NCBI RefSeq assembly: GCF_014190805.1
Contig: NZ_JACHVQ010000003.1
Span: forward strand, 423,127 to 487,126
Reading direction: 5' to 3'
Length of the DNA stretch: 64,000 nt
Origin: Flexivirga oryzae
Lineage (GTDB): Bacteria; Actinomycetota; Actinomycetes; Actinomycetales; Dermatophilaceae
Shown here: in pieces, positions 23,852-32,009 of the stretch
How positions within the stretch are numbered: position 1 is the stretch's first letter
Layout: each line of letters starts with the position of its first letter
The notes under the pieces: generated by a model
Seen by the model: the letters and a program-made list of their open reading frames with translations, nothing else
The model's database searches: none
Told to the model about the DNA's origin: nothing
Translations under genes and position numbers: made by a program

Positions 23852-24712
23852 TCAGTCGATGCTGGAGCCGGCCGCTGCTTCGGCGGGTTGGGGGATGGAA
23901 CCACCCTCGGCATACCACTGGCGGGCTGCCTTGATACCGAGCTCGGCGAGGGTCTGTGACATGTGCTCGTTGCCGGCCGAGGTGTGGATGAGGGCGTCCC
24001 AGGTCGCGCACACCTCCAGGGTGTCGCGGAAGCCCTGGCGGTTCAGGACGTCGTTCGCAGCACGCTTCTTGATCTCGAGCATGTCGCGCGGGGTCTTGGA
24101 GACCTCGTACGCCAGCTCGCGTGCCTTGCTGAGCACGTCCTGCTCGGGCACCGAGTAGTTGGCGAAACCACGCTGGGCGGCCTCCGGGCCCATCATGAAA
24201 CTGCCCGCCGTGTAGGAGAGCTCACGGGCCTTCTTGGAGCCGATCGCGTATGACGAGACCGGGCCGAGCATGCCGCCGCCGATCGGCAGCACGGGCCAGC
24301 CGATCTTGGTGTCGTTGCCGACCACTGCGAGGTCCGAACAGTTGGGGATGAGGGTCGCACCGCCCATGCAGAAGCCGTGAACGGCGGCGACAACGGGCTT
24401 CGGAAACTCGAAAACTGCTGTGAACGCCCGAAGTTGGGGCCGAAGGCGCAACCAATCAGCGTGCGCGATCCGCTGGTGGTAGCCGCTGTCCTCCCGGTCC
24501 GCGGAGGGTTGCTTGCCGACGTCCCAGCCGACGCTGAACGCCCGCCCCTCACCGCGGACGATGACGACGGAGACGCTGTCGTCGGTCGCGAGGTCGGCCA
24601 GGGTGCGCTCGTAGGCGTCGAAGAGGTCGTCGTTGAAGGCGTTGAGCTTCTCGGGGCGGTTGAGCACGACCTCGGCGACGACGCCGTGCTGCTCGGTGCG
24701 GACTGCTGACAT
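23852..24712 (-). CDS. enoyl-CoA hydratase/isomerase family protein
   Basis: A 286-residue crotonase-fold protein. The N-terminus reads VVAEVVLNRPEKLNAFNDDL. AFSVGWDVGKQ takes the place of the oxyanion-hole loop, and the glycine-rich HGFCMGGATLIPNCSDLAVV is present. The usual catalytic Glu region reads WPVLPIGGGMLGP, without the Glu found in true hydratases. So isomerase, hydrolase or C-C-cleaving activity (for example ring-opening hydrolysis) is as likely as hydration. Start 24712 (MSAVRTEQ) is preferred over upstream in-frame codons because the fold begins there. It lies between the ligase and the phosphotriesterase-like gene. Confidence 0.87.
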   Translation of the reverse strand: MSAVRTEQHGVVAEVVLNRPEKLNAFNDDLFDAYERTLADLATDDSVSVVIVRGEGRAFSVGWDVGKQPSADREDSGYHQRIAHADWLRLRPQLRAFTAVFEFPKPVVAAVHGFCMGGATLIPNCSDLAVVGNDTKIGWPVLPIGGGMLGPVSSYAIGSKKARELSYTAGSFMMGPEAAQRGFANYSVPEQDVLSKARELAYEVSKTPRDMLEIKKRAANDVLNRQGFRDTLEVCATWDALIHTSAGNEHMSQTLAELGIKAARQWYAEGGSIPQPAEAAAGSSID

Positions 24713-24756
24713 GGATCTTCCTTCGGTCTGTGGCGGATGCGAGTTGCGGCGGTGCG

Positions 24757-25731
24757 TCATACCTGCGGGGCGGCGGCGAAGATCGCCCGCGGGGTGTCGA
24801 CGAGCATCGCGTCGATCTGCTCCTCGGTGACCCCCGCGGAGCGCAGTGCCGGGAGCACGTCCTCGCTGATGTGGCCGAACCGCCAGTTGGGCAGGTTCTT
24901 CGCCCGGTAGTCCGCGGGGAAGTTGCTGCTGTGGCAGGACGTGTCGTGGGAGAGGACGAGCCGGTTGCCGTAGCCGCGCTCGATCAGGTCGACCACGGTC
25001 TTGACCCGGCGGTCGAAGTCGAGCCGGCTGTCCAGGCCGAAACGGTCCATGCCGAGGTAGGAACCGTTGTCCAGGACGCGTTGCAGGTAGTCCAGGTCGT
25101 CGGTGTCACCGCTGTGCCCGATGATCACCCGGCCCAGGTCCACGCCCTCTTCGGCGAAGATCTGCTGCTGTTCCAGGCCGCGTTCGCTGTGCGGGTCGGT
25201 GTGCGTGGAGATCGGGGCACCGGTCTCGACATGTGCACGTGCGACGGAGCGCAGCACGCGCTCGACGTCGGGTGTCACGCCGGGCTCGTCGGTGGCGCAC
25301 TTCAGGATCGCGGCCCGGATCCCGGTGCCCGCGATGCCTTCGGTCAGGTCACGGACGAACATGTCGACCATCGGCTCCTCGACGTCGACCAGGCGCCCCG
25401 GGCCGCGCAGCCGTAGGTAGGTGGGCAGCTCGGTGAAGGTGTAGAAGCCGGTCGCCGCGATGATGTTGACCTCGGTGCGTTCGGCGACCTCGCGGACCCG
25501 TCGGATGTCGCGGCCGAGGCCCAGCACGGTCAGGTCGACGATGGTGTCGATGCCGGCCGCCTTGAGTGCGTCGAGTTTGGCGACCGCGTCGTCGATCCGG
25601 ACGGCGTGGTCCCAGCTCTCCGGGTAGTTCACCTCGTACTCCTGGTTGAGAACGAAGACGTGCTCGTGCATCAGGACGCGACCGAGGGCGGTGTTGTCCT
25701 GGCTGCCGGCAACGGTGGGAACGTTGACCAT
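24757..25731 (-). CDS. phosphotriesterase/lactonase-family metal-dependent hydrolase
   Basis: A 324-residue amidohydrolase-superfamily TIM barrel. The metal ligands are recognisable: GRVLMHEHVFV (HxH), RAAILKCATDEPG (carboxylated Lys), TGAPISTHTDPHS (His), GRVIIGHSGDTDD (His) and LVLSHDTSCHSS (Asp). The family includes phosphotriesterases and many lactonases (PLL). Beside a luciferase-type monooxygenase and a flavin reductase, a lactonase opening a Baeyer-Villiger product is the most economical role (inference). GGAG lies 6-9 nt before ATG 25731, the first gene of the four-gene minus-strand operon. Its promoter region contains operator site 3 (25856-25871), shared with the divergent gene. Confidence 0.85.
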   Translation of the reverse strand: MVNVPTVAGSQDNTALGRVLMHEHVFVLNQEYEVNYPESWDHAVRIDDAVAKLDALKAAGIDTIVDLTVLGLGRDIRRVREVAERTEVNIIAATGFYTFTELPTYLRLRGPGRLVDVEEPMVDMFVRDLTEGIAGTGIRAAILKCATDEPGVTPDVERVLRSVARAHVETGAPISTHTDPHSERGLEQQQIFAEEGVDLGRVIIGHSGDTDDLDYLQRVLDNGSYLGMDRFGLDSRLDFDRRVKTVVDLIERGYGNRLVLSHDTSCHSSNFPADYRAKNLPNWRFGHISEDVLPALRSAGVTEEQIDAMLVDTPRAIFAAAPQV

Positions 25732-25855
25732 TGGGTGTCTCCTTGGTGGTTCGGGTCGCTGAGGTTGGGCCGGATCGAATGCTCTTGGGCACCAACGAAT
25801 GGCCGCCGCGGACGGCGGGATCGCGGAGTGCGAAAAATAGTGTTCGCCATTGACA

Positions 25856-25871
25856 ATGACGCGCGTGTCAT
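25856..25871. promoter_or_regulatory. TGACACGCGTGTCA-type operator, site 3 (divergent promoter region)
   Basis: ATGACGCGCGTGTCAT with one mismatch between arms. It sits exactly between TTGACA (25850-25855) and TTTAGT (25873-25878), a 17-bp spaced plus-strand promoter towards the luciferase-type gene. Read in the other direction TTGACT-17-CATTGT points to the phosphotriesterase operon. A bound repressor would silence both. The 29 bp from CAATGACG to GTCAAG are identical to site 4. Confidence 0.7.
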
Positions 25872-25969
25872 GTTTAGTCAAGAGCGACTTCTCAAACAGC
25901 ACCCGATCCAAGGGGCTCGCCGCAGCTGGGTCGCTCGACCCGTGCTCCTCACCAATGACTGGAGTTGAC

Positions 25970-27022
25970 ATGACCGACCTCTCGAAGCCGCACTACGGCA
26001 TTTTCAGCCTCTCGAACGTTCCGCCGTGGAACACCCACCACGAGGTGGTCCAGAAGGCCATCGAGCAGATCCAGGTGGCCGACAAGCTCGGCTTCGAAGA
26101 AGCTTGGGTCGCCGAGCACAACGGCCGCCGCTACGGCATCATGACCTCGGCGCAGCTGCTGCTCGCCGCGGCGGCCGCCTCCACCACCCGCATCCGCCTC
26201 GGCTCCGGCGTCTCGCGGCTGCCGATGCACCACCCGCTGCGGTTGGCCGAGGAGTACGCCTACGTCGACCAGCTGAGCAACGGCCGCCTCAACTTCGGCA
26301 TCGGCAAGGCGTACGACCGCCTGGAGTTCCAGGCGTACAGCATCCCGGAGTCCGAGCGTGACGAGCGGTACGAAGAGGTCTTCGAGGTCGTCATGCAGGC
26401 CTGGACGACGGGCAAGGTGAAGTTCAAGGGCAAGCACTACCAGGTGCCCGGCCCGGGTGACGTCGCCGACGAGATCGAGTTGTTCCCCGAGGTCTACCAG
26501 AAGCCCACCCCGCCGGTGTTCGTCATGGTTTCCGCCAGCGAGGAGTCGCTGCGGATGGCCGCCCGCCGCGGCTTCGCCTTCGTGCTCGGCCAGCGGCCGA
26601 CGCGGGACGACGTGAGCCGCCTGGTGGAGGTCTATCGCGAGGAGGGCCGGGCCGCCGGCCACTCGTTCGACTCGATCGACGAGAACATCGCGCGCTCGTC
26701 GCAGCTGAAGGCGATCCACGTCTCCGACAACCGGGAGCAGGCGATCAAGGAGTACCACGACGGCTACATGTGGTACGTCGGCATCCTGACCAACCGGGCC
26801 AAGGTCGGTCTGGGCATCGACGAGCTGACCTTCGACGAGTACATCGAGCGCAAGGCGCTCATCCTGGGCTCGGCCGACGACGTCGCGCAGGAGCTCGCCG
26901 ACTTCCACAGCCACACCGGCCTCGGCGGCCTGGTCGCGTGGTTCGACGCCGGCAGCCAGCCGCAGGAGCAGGTGCTGCGCTCCATGACCGACTTCGCCGA
27001 GAAGGTCCGCCCGCAACTCTGA
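25970..27022 (+). CDS. LLM-class flavin-dependent monooxygenase (bacterial luciferase family)
   Basis: A 350-residue luciferase-like TIM barrel. KPHYGIFSLSNVPPW starts the first strand; DKLGFEEAWVAEHNGRRYG, STTRIRLGSGVSRLPMHHPL and LAEEYAYVDQLSNGRLNFGI are the family motifs. Such enzymes use reduced FMN (or F420) and O2; type II Baeyer-Villiger monooxygenases belong here and need a separate flavin reductase, which is encoded at 30831-32006. ATG 25970 has GGAG 6-9 nt upstream. The gene is transcribed away from the phosphotriesterase-like operon with operator site 3 in its promoter. Regiochemistry and substrate are unknown. Confidence 0.87.
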   Translation: MTDLSKPHYGIFSLSNVPPWNTHHEVVQKAIEQIQVADKLGFEEAWVAEHNGRRYGIMTSAQLLLAAAAASTTRIRLGSGVSRLPMHHPLRLAEEYAYVDQLSNGRLNFGIGKAYDRLEFQAYSIPESERDERYEEVFEVVMQAWTTGKVKFKGKHYQVPGPGDVADEIELFPEVYQKPTPPVFVMVSASEESLRMAARRGFAFVLGQRPTRDDVSRLVEVYREEGRAAGHSFDSIDENIARSSQLKAIHVSDNREQAIKEYHDGYMWYVGILTNRAKVGLGIDELTFDEYIERKALILGSADDVAQELADFHSHTGLGGLVAWFDAGSQPQEQVLRSMTDFAEKVRPQL

Positions 27023-27070
27023 CGCCGGACCGCACGGTCCGTCGACCACTCATCGATTGATCCGAAACTG

Positions 27071-27105
27071 ATTGCGGTACCGCCTCATTCGGGCGGTACC
27101 GCAAT
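27071..27105 (+). terminator. perfect 14-bp hairpin between luciferase-type and dehydrogenase genes
   Basis: ATTGCGGTACCGCC (27071-27084) pairs fully with 27092-27105 around a 7-nt loop. It starts 49 nt after the luciferase-type stop. There is no U-tract, so it may be a factor-independent terminator of the GC type or a protein-binding palindrome; no other promoter signal is obvious before 27179. Confidence 0.6.
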
Positions 27106-27178
27106 CCCGGCATGCCCGGTTCGGACCCCCACTGACGGAGAACTGCGCCCCGACGGGTGCGAACGAAAGGAGGCCCCC

Positions 27179-28411
27179 GTGGACTTCGAAGTCCCCGAAG
27201 AGGCCCAGGAAGCGGCCAAAGGACTCAACGAGTTCATCGACCGCTATGTCATCCCGCTCGAGGAGAAGAACGCGGACCTGCTCGGCAGCGAGCGCACCCG
27301 GTATGACGAAACCGGCCGCTACCGCCCCGAAGTGCTCGAGCTGCGCAAGCAGGTACGCGTCGAATCGGCGAAGGCCGGCTTCTACACGATGTTCGGCGAC
27401 CCCGACCTCGGCGGCGGTGGCCTGTCGCCGACCGCACTGGTGCACGTGCAGGAGGAACTGACCAACCACGTCGGCCCGAGCCGGCCGCTGATCCACGAGA
27501 ACGTCGTGCCGTCGGTGTTCACCAACGGCCTCAGTCCGCTGCTGTTGCACCTGCAGCCGCAGGTCCGTGCGAAGTACGTCGACGGCATCGGGTCCGGCGA
27601 GAAGACCTTCTGCTTCGGCCTGTCGGAGCCGGGTGCCGGCTCCGACGTGCAACGCATCCGCACCAAGGCCGTTCGCGACGGTGACGAGTGGGTCATCAAC
27701 GGCACCAAGCAGTGGATCTCCAACGCTCCGTACGCCGACTACTGCGTGCTCTTCGCGGTCACCGATCCGGAGGCCAACAAGGCACGGCGCGGCGGCATCA
27801 CCGCGTTCTTCGTCGACACCTCGTGGGAGGGCTTCGACTGCAGCGGTGTGATCCCGATCCTCGGCCACAGTGGCACGAACATCGGCATCCTCACGCTGGA
27901 GAACCTGCGCGTCCCGGACGAGCACATCATCGGCGAGGTGCACAACGGCCTGGCGCTGGCGCTGCTCGGCATCAGTCGCGGGCGCCTGTCGATGTCGGCC
28001 CTGTGCATCGGCACCGCGCGCTGGGCGCTGGCCCAGTCGGTCGCCTACGCCAATCAGCGGGAAACCTTCGACAAGCCGATCGGCCAGCACCAGTCGGTGC
28101 AGATGATGCTCGCCGAGATGGCGATGGACATCTACTCCGCCAAGTCGACCGTGGCCCGCACGGCGTGGATGGTCGAGAGCGGCAAGAAGAGCATCAAGGA
28201 GACGTCCATCACCAAGGCGCTGTGCACCGAGATGCTGGGCCGGGTCACCGACAAGGCGATCCAGGTGCACGGCGGGATGGGCCTGACCAACGAGCTGCGG
28301 ATCGAGGAGGCCTGGCGGCATGCCCGTGCGCTGCGCATCCCCGACGGCACCGCCGAGATCCAACGCCGGACGATCGCAATGCGCTTGCTGCGCGGCGACA
28401 CCGACCTGTAG
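27179..28411 (+). CDS. acyl-CoA dehydrogenase (second copy)
   Basis: A 410-residue enzyme with GTG start and an excellent AAAGGAGG 6-13 nt upstream. FAD/substrate motifs are FCFGLSEPGAGSDVQRIRTK and VINGTKQWISNA. The C-terminal part has NQRETFDKPIGQHQSVQMML and QVHGGMGLTNELRIEEAWRH. Where short-chain enzymes have the catalytic YEGT this one has IPDGTAEIQR, so the base lies elsewhere or is an Asp. Such variants occur among long-chain, branched or unusual acyl-CoA dehydrogenases of Actinobacteria. Only about 30% similar by eye to the one at 9542. Followed at 9 bp by the cyclase-family gene. Confidence 0.9.
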   Translation: MDFEVPEEAQEAAKGLNEFIDRYVIPLEEKNADLLGSERTRYDETGRYRPEVLELRKQVRVESAKAGFYTMFGDPDLGGGGLSPTALVHVQEELTNHVGPSRPLIHENVVPSVFTNGLSPLLLHLQPQVRAKYVDGIGSGEKTFCFGLSEPGAGSDVQRIRTKAVRDGDEWVINGTKQWISNAPYADYCVLFAVTDPEANKARRGGITAFFVDTSWEGFDCSGVIPILGHSGTNIGILTLENLRVPDEHIIGEVHNGLALALLGISRGRLSMSALCIGTARWALAQSVAYANQRETFDKPIGQHQSVQMMLAEMAMDIYSAKSTVARTAWMVESGKKSIKETSITKALCTEMLGRVTDKAIQVHGGMGLTNELRIEEAWRHARALRIPDGTAEIQRRTIAMRLLRGDTDL

Positions 28412-28420
28412 GAGTTGCGG

Positions 28421-29374
28421 GTGCCCACTACTGACGAGGCCGGCCTGCCGGCATACCAGGACCTACCGCGGCTGGAGGACATCGGCTCCAACCATTCGTG
28501 GGGCGTCTTCGGTGACGACGACAACTTCGGCGCGCTCAACCTGCTGACACCAGCACGGGTCCGCGATGCGATGACGAATGTCCAGACCGGTGAACGGATC
28601 TCGTTGAGTCTCGCGCTCAACGAGCCCGACCCACCGCTCTTCCGGCGGCAACCCTTCGAGCACGTGATCAAGAAGTTCGGCAGCATGTATGACGACCGCC
28701 TGGACAACTTCTTCCCGCAGGGCTCGACGCAGTGGGATGGTTTCCGGCACCACCGCGTGCGGCAGCACGGCTTCTACGGAGGGGTCACCGACGAGCCGGG
28801 CACCGGCAACCAGCGGCTGAGCATCCACCACTGGGGCAGCACCGGGATCGTCGGCCGCGGGGTGCTGATCGACCTCGAAGCGCATCTGCGCGGGGCCGAC
28901 TACGACCCGCTCGCCGAGCGCCCGATCACCGCGGACGAGGTGCGCGCGGCCGCCGAGGCGCAAGGTGTCGAGGTGCGTGCCGGCGACGTCCTGTGCATCC
29001 GCACGGGCTGGCTCGCCGCGTACCGAGCACTCGACAGTGACGCGAAGGCGGACATTGCCCAGAAGCAGTCCGGTCTCTTCTCGGCCGGGCTGCGAGCCGA
29101 CGAAGCAATCGCCGAACTCCTCTGGGACTGGCACATTTCCGCGATCGCGGCGGACAACCCGGCCGTCGAGGCCACGCCCGGCGATCCAGCGGTGGGCAGC
29201 CTGCACCGGCGGGTGCTCGCGATGCTCGGCATCCCCCTCGGGGAGCTGTTCGACTTCGAGACGCTGCGGGAGGGCCTGGCCCGGCAGGGGCGTCGTGACT
29301 TCGTCTTTGACGCGGTCCCGCTGGCCCTCGTCGGCGGACTCGGGTCACCCGGCAATGCGATCGCCGTTCTGTGA
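28421..29374 (+). CDS. cyclase-family (COG1878) metal-dependent hydrolase
   Basis: A 317-residue protein of the cyclase/kynurenine-formamidase family. Conserved parts are SWGVFGDDDNFGALNLLTP near the start, FFPQGSTQWDGFRHHRV and later GVLIDLEAHL and IRTGWLAAYR. In the usual HxGTHxDxxxH metal motif the middle is replaced by STQWDGFRHH, the subtype described as cyclase family in actinobacterial catabolic loci. These enzymes hydrolyse cyclic or amide substrates; a ring-opening role would suit the island (inference). I prefer GTG 28421, with TAGGAG 6-11 nt upstream, over TTG 28415. It is likely co-transcribed with the acyl-CoA dehydrogenase. Confidence 0.8.
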   Translation: MPTTDEAGLPAYQDLPRLEDIGSNHSWGVFGDDDNFGALNLLTPARVRDAMTNVQTGERISLSLALNEPDPPLFRRQPFEHVIKKFGSMYDDRLDNFFPQGSTQWDGFRHHRVRQHGFYGGVTDEPGTGNQRLSIHHWGSTGIVGRGVLIDLEAHLRGADYDPLAERPITADEVRAAAEAQGVEVRAGDVLCIRTGWLAAYRALDSDAKADIAQKQSGLFSAGLRADEAIAELLWDWHISAIAADNPAVEATPGDPAVGSLHRRVLAMLGIPLGELFDFETLREGLARQGRRDFVFDAVPLALVGGLGSPGNAIAVL

Positions 29375-29397
29375 CCCGAATCCGCCGACGGGACTCA

Positions 29398-29434
29398 CCC
29401 AAGGCCTGCGTCACTCAGTGGCGCAGGCCTTGGG
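29398..29434. terminator. bidirectional hairpin terminator between convergent genes
   Basis: A perfect 13-bp stem (29398-29410 with 29422-29434) around an 11-nt loop that can itself pair (CACT/AGTG). It lies 23 nt after the cyclase stop and overlaps the last codons of the SnoaL-like gene on the other strand, so it could end both transcripts. Confidence 0.7.
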
Positions 29435-29951
29435 CGTTCGCGAGGTGCTCGGTCAGCGGCCACGCGACGTCGGCGTCACGCCGCGCCCCACGGGTCCAGC
29501 TCTCCGGCGCCGACACACCCGGTGCGCCGTTCCCGCGCTGCTCCCAGTCCAGCAGCACCGTCCGATGGGCGATGCGCCATACATCGTCCCGGCGCTCGAA
29601 GACGTCGAAGTAGCGCAGGCCCTGCATCAGGATCTCTGCGTCCGGGTCGAACAGCTCCCGGCGATAGAGGCAGTAGGTCTCCGCGAACGCCTTGTCGGCG
29701 TCGCCCTCCGCGCCCAGGACGATGTGCGGCGGACCCATGAAGTGGTAGGTGCTGCGCAGATCCGCGCTGTATTTACCGAGGAACGCCATCACCTCGTCGA
29801 CCGGCCCGTTGGCCCGCCCGTGGTTGTCGACGGCGTCGTCGTGGTAGCAGTCGCGCATCAGCTCGCGATCGCCCCGGTCGCAGGCGTGCTGATAGCGGGC
29901 GAGCACGTCGGCTATCTCGGCGCGGTCCGAAAGCTCCTGCAGATCGATCAC
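29415..29951 (-). CDS. SnoaL/NTF2-like protein (SnoaL_4 type)
   Basis: A 178-residue cone-fold protein. The N-terminus LQELSDRAEIADVLARYQHA, then CDRGDRELMRDCYHDDAVDN, matches the ring-hydroxylating dioxygenase-beta-like SnoaL_4 family; QGLRYFDVFERRDDVWRIAH is the last strand pair. Family members are small isomerases, dehydratases or enzyme subunits whose activity cannot be predicted. GTG 29951 is chosen because AGGAGA lies about 7 nt upstream; an upstream ATG would add ten residues without similarity. It faces the SDR gene divergently across 59 bp. Confidence 0.8.
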   Translation of the reverse strand: MIDLQELSDRAEIADVLARYQHACDRGDRELMRDCYHDDAVDNHGRANGPVDEVMAFLGKYSADLRSTYHFMGPPHIVLGAEGDADKAFAETYCLYRRELFDPDAEILMQGLRYFDVFERRDDVWRIAHRTVLLDWEQRGNGAPGVSAPESWTRGARRDADVAWPLTEHLANAQGLRH

Positions 29952-30010
29952 GACACCATCTCCTGACTCACCCTGGTGCATCGCACCGCAACTGGAAAGG
30001 ATTCACAGCA

Positions 30011-30796
30011 ATGACAATTCAAGGATCTACTCCTGATCAGCGACGTCGCGTCGCGCTCGTGACCGGTGCCGCTTCAGGCATCGGTGCTGCCGTCGTACGG
30101 CAGCTGTGCAACGACGGGCTCGCCGTCGCCGCAGTGGACCGTGACGCGGATGGACTCGCGACGGTCGCAGGGTCGGTCGGGGACGCCATGGTGATGACGG
30201 CGACCTGCGACGTCGTCGACGCCGACGCGGTGCGCGCGGTCGTCGAGTCGGTCGTGGCATGGGGTGGTGGGCTCGACGTCGTCGTGAACGGGGCCGGCAT
30301 CCTGGTGCGCGCGGACGCCGACGACACGACGTCGGACATCTGGGACCGCGTGGTCGACGTCAACCTGAAGGGAACCTTCCAGGTGATCCAGGCGGCGCTG
30401 CCGCACCTGCGGGACGGCAGCGACACGGCGCAGCGGCGCATCATCAACATCGCGTCGGGGGCGGCGACCCGCGGCTACCACTACCCGGCGTACAGCGCGT
30501 CCAAGGGCGGTGTGACGGCACTGACCCGGCAGATCGCCTGCGAGCTCGCGCCGCTCGGCATCACTGTCAACTGTGTCAACCCGGGCGTGGTCCGCACCGG
30601 CATCAACCGCGACTCGTGGGAGGACGACGCCGTGCGCGAGCGATGGGAGAAGTTGATCCCGGTGGGCCGGCTCGGCGAGCCCGAGGACATCGCATCCCTG
30701 GTGGGTTACCTGGCGTCGCCTGCCGCGGGCTTCCTCACCGCGGAGGACATCGCGGTCGACGGCGGTCGATCGAACATCACCGTCAGTCCCTGGTGA
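30011..30796 (+). CDS. short-chain dehydrogenase/reductase
   Basis: A 261-residue classical SDR. VALVTGAASGIGAAVVRQL is the dinucleotide loop, VVVNGAGI the NNAG-type motif, INIASGA the Ser strand and YPAYSASKGGVTALTRQIA the catalytic Y-x3-K. NPGVVRTGINRDSW closes the active site. It should oxidise or reduce an alcohol/ketone with NAD(H); Asp at the end of the second strand (VDRDAD) favours NAD over NADP. CTGGAAAGG is about 8 nt upstream. Divergent from the SnoaL-like gene and convergent with the flavin reductase fusion. Confidence 0.9.
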   Translation: MTIQGSTPDQRRRVALVTGAASGIGAAVVRQLCNDGLAVAAVDRDADGLATVAGSVGDAMVMTATCDVVDADAVRAVVESVVAWGGGLDVVVNGAGILVRADADDTTSDIWDRVVDVNLKGTFQVIQAALPHLRDGSDTAQRRIINIASGAATRGYHYPAYSASKGGVTALTRQIACELAPLGITVNCVNPGVVRTGINRDSWEDDAVRERWEKLIPVGRLGEPEDIASLVGYLASPAAGFLTAEDIAVDGGRSNITVSPW

Positions 30797-30810
30797 CCCG
30801 GCGGAGCCGG

Positions 30811-30830
30811 CCGGAGCCAACAGGCTCCGG
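30811..30830. terminator. hairpin between convergent SDR and flavin reductase genes
   Basis: CCGGAGCC-AACA-GGCTCCGG, a perfect 8-bp stem with a tetraloop, fills the 34-bp gap between the two stops and can serve both strands. Confidence 0.7.
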
Positions 30831-32006
30831 TCAGCTCTCGCTGTCGACATACGACAGGGCATCGGAGCACACGCGTGCGGTGTGCACCAACTGGTCGATG
30901 GTGGCCCGCATCGTGTCGTAGGACACCGAACCGCCGTGGCCCCACAACGTCAGCGTGAAGGCGAGTCCGTGCTGCGGATGGAAGACCGGTGCGGTCGCCG
31001 CGTGGAACTCGTGTTCCCTTTGCGGGCTGAGGAATTCGATGTTGTAGTTGGCGCTAGCGCGACGGATCACCTCGCGGAACTCGCGTAGCGCCTCCGGGCT
31101 GGGGTCCCGGGACCTGCGTTGGCCCATCGACTCGATCGCCCTGCCGACCGTGTGCCCGACGGTGAAGCCGAATCCGCGCTCGCGGATCGTGTCCAGCATC
31201 CGCTCGGCGCGCTGCGCCTCGTCGGTCGCGTCCTTGGGGAGTTGGGACAGCCAGTAGTTGCGGACGCTCTCCGGGCTGTATGCCGCGTGCACCGCGCCGA
31301 CCGGCGGCAGGAACGGCGTCCGGCGCCCGACGCGGAGCCGTGACATGTGTGACCCGTCGTTCGCCGCTGCGGTGGTGATGAGGTCGCCCTCGTGCAGGAC
31401 GAGTGCCGTGATCTCGTGCCCGCTGTCGGAGGCGAGGCGTTCGATGATCGGCCGGGCGGCATCGACGAAGCGGAGTTGTTCGAACAGTTGCGGCGTGCCG
31501 ATCGCCAGCGACCGTGGCCGGAACGAGCCGTAACCGCCACGGAAGAACAGCAGTGACTCGGTGGGACGCTGCACACCCATCTGCACGACCTCACCGAGCA
31601 CCAGGTCGTGGTCGCCTGCGTCGCGGACCTCGGAGACCCGGCACTCCAGATACGCCACGCAACCGTCGAGAATCGGTAGCCCGAGCGGAGATTCGTGCCA
31701 GGCGACCGCGTTGAACTTGTCGTTGCCCGAGGAGGCGATGCGGCGGCACACGACTTCCTGGTCGGCAGCGAGGATGTTGACGCCGAAGGTGTCACCGCAC
31801 TCGCGCAGTGCCGCCCAGGAGCTGGAGGTCTTCGAGGGCAGGAACGCGATCAGCGGTGGGTCCAGCGACACGGAGGTGAAGGATCCGACCGTCATACCGG
31901 TCGGCGTCCCATCGGGCTTCATCGCGGTGACGACCGCGACACCCGTCGGATAGTGGCCGAGCGTCTGGCGGTAGATGCCCTCGTCCGGGGGATACAGGTT
32001 GTCCAT
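30831..32006 (-). CDS. flavin reductase fused to an IclR-type effector-binding domain
   Basis: A 391-residue two-domain protein. Residues 1-165 are a flavin reductase of the HpaC/HsaB class: YRQTLGHYPTGVAVVTAMKP, GMTVGSFTSVSLDPPLIAF and LVLGEVVQMGV. Residues about 180-390 match the IclR C-terminal ligand domain: ALVLHEGDLITTAAANDG, RVGRRTPFLPPVGAVHAAY and RERGFGFTVGHTVGRAIES. No HTH is present, so the second domain probably senses a ligand and controls the reductase, or stabilises it. It should supply FMNH2 or FADH2 to the luciferase-type monooxygenases here. It starts 4 bp after the SDR stop at 32010, so the pair is co-transcribed. Confidence 0.88.
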   Translation of the reverse strand: MDNLYPPDEGIYRQTLGHYPTGVAVVTAMKPDGTPTGMTVGSFTSVSLDPPLIAFLPSKTSSSWAALRECGDTFGVNILAADQEVVCRRIASSGNDKFNAVAWHESPLGLPILDGCVAYLECRVSEVRDAGDHDLVLGEVVQMGVQRPTESLLFFRGGYGSFRPRSLAIGTPQLFEQLRFVDAARPIIERLASDSGHEITALVLHEGDLITTAAANDGSHMSRLRVGRRTPFLPPVGAVHAAYSPESVRNYWLSQLPKDATDEAQRAERMLDTIRERGFGFTVGHTVGRAIESMGQRRSRDPSPEALREFREVIRRASANYNIEFLSPQREHEFHAATAPVFHPQHGLAFTLTLWGHGGSVSYDTMRATIDQLVHTARVCSDALSYVDSES

Positions 32007-32009
32007 CGC

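Noticed and set aside
21944..23959. 671-codon plus-strand frame opposite the acyl-CoA ligase
   Set aside because: Composition is that of a complementary frame (Arg/Gly/Asp-rich) and no motif is present.
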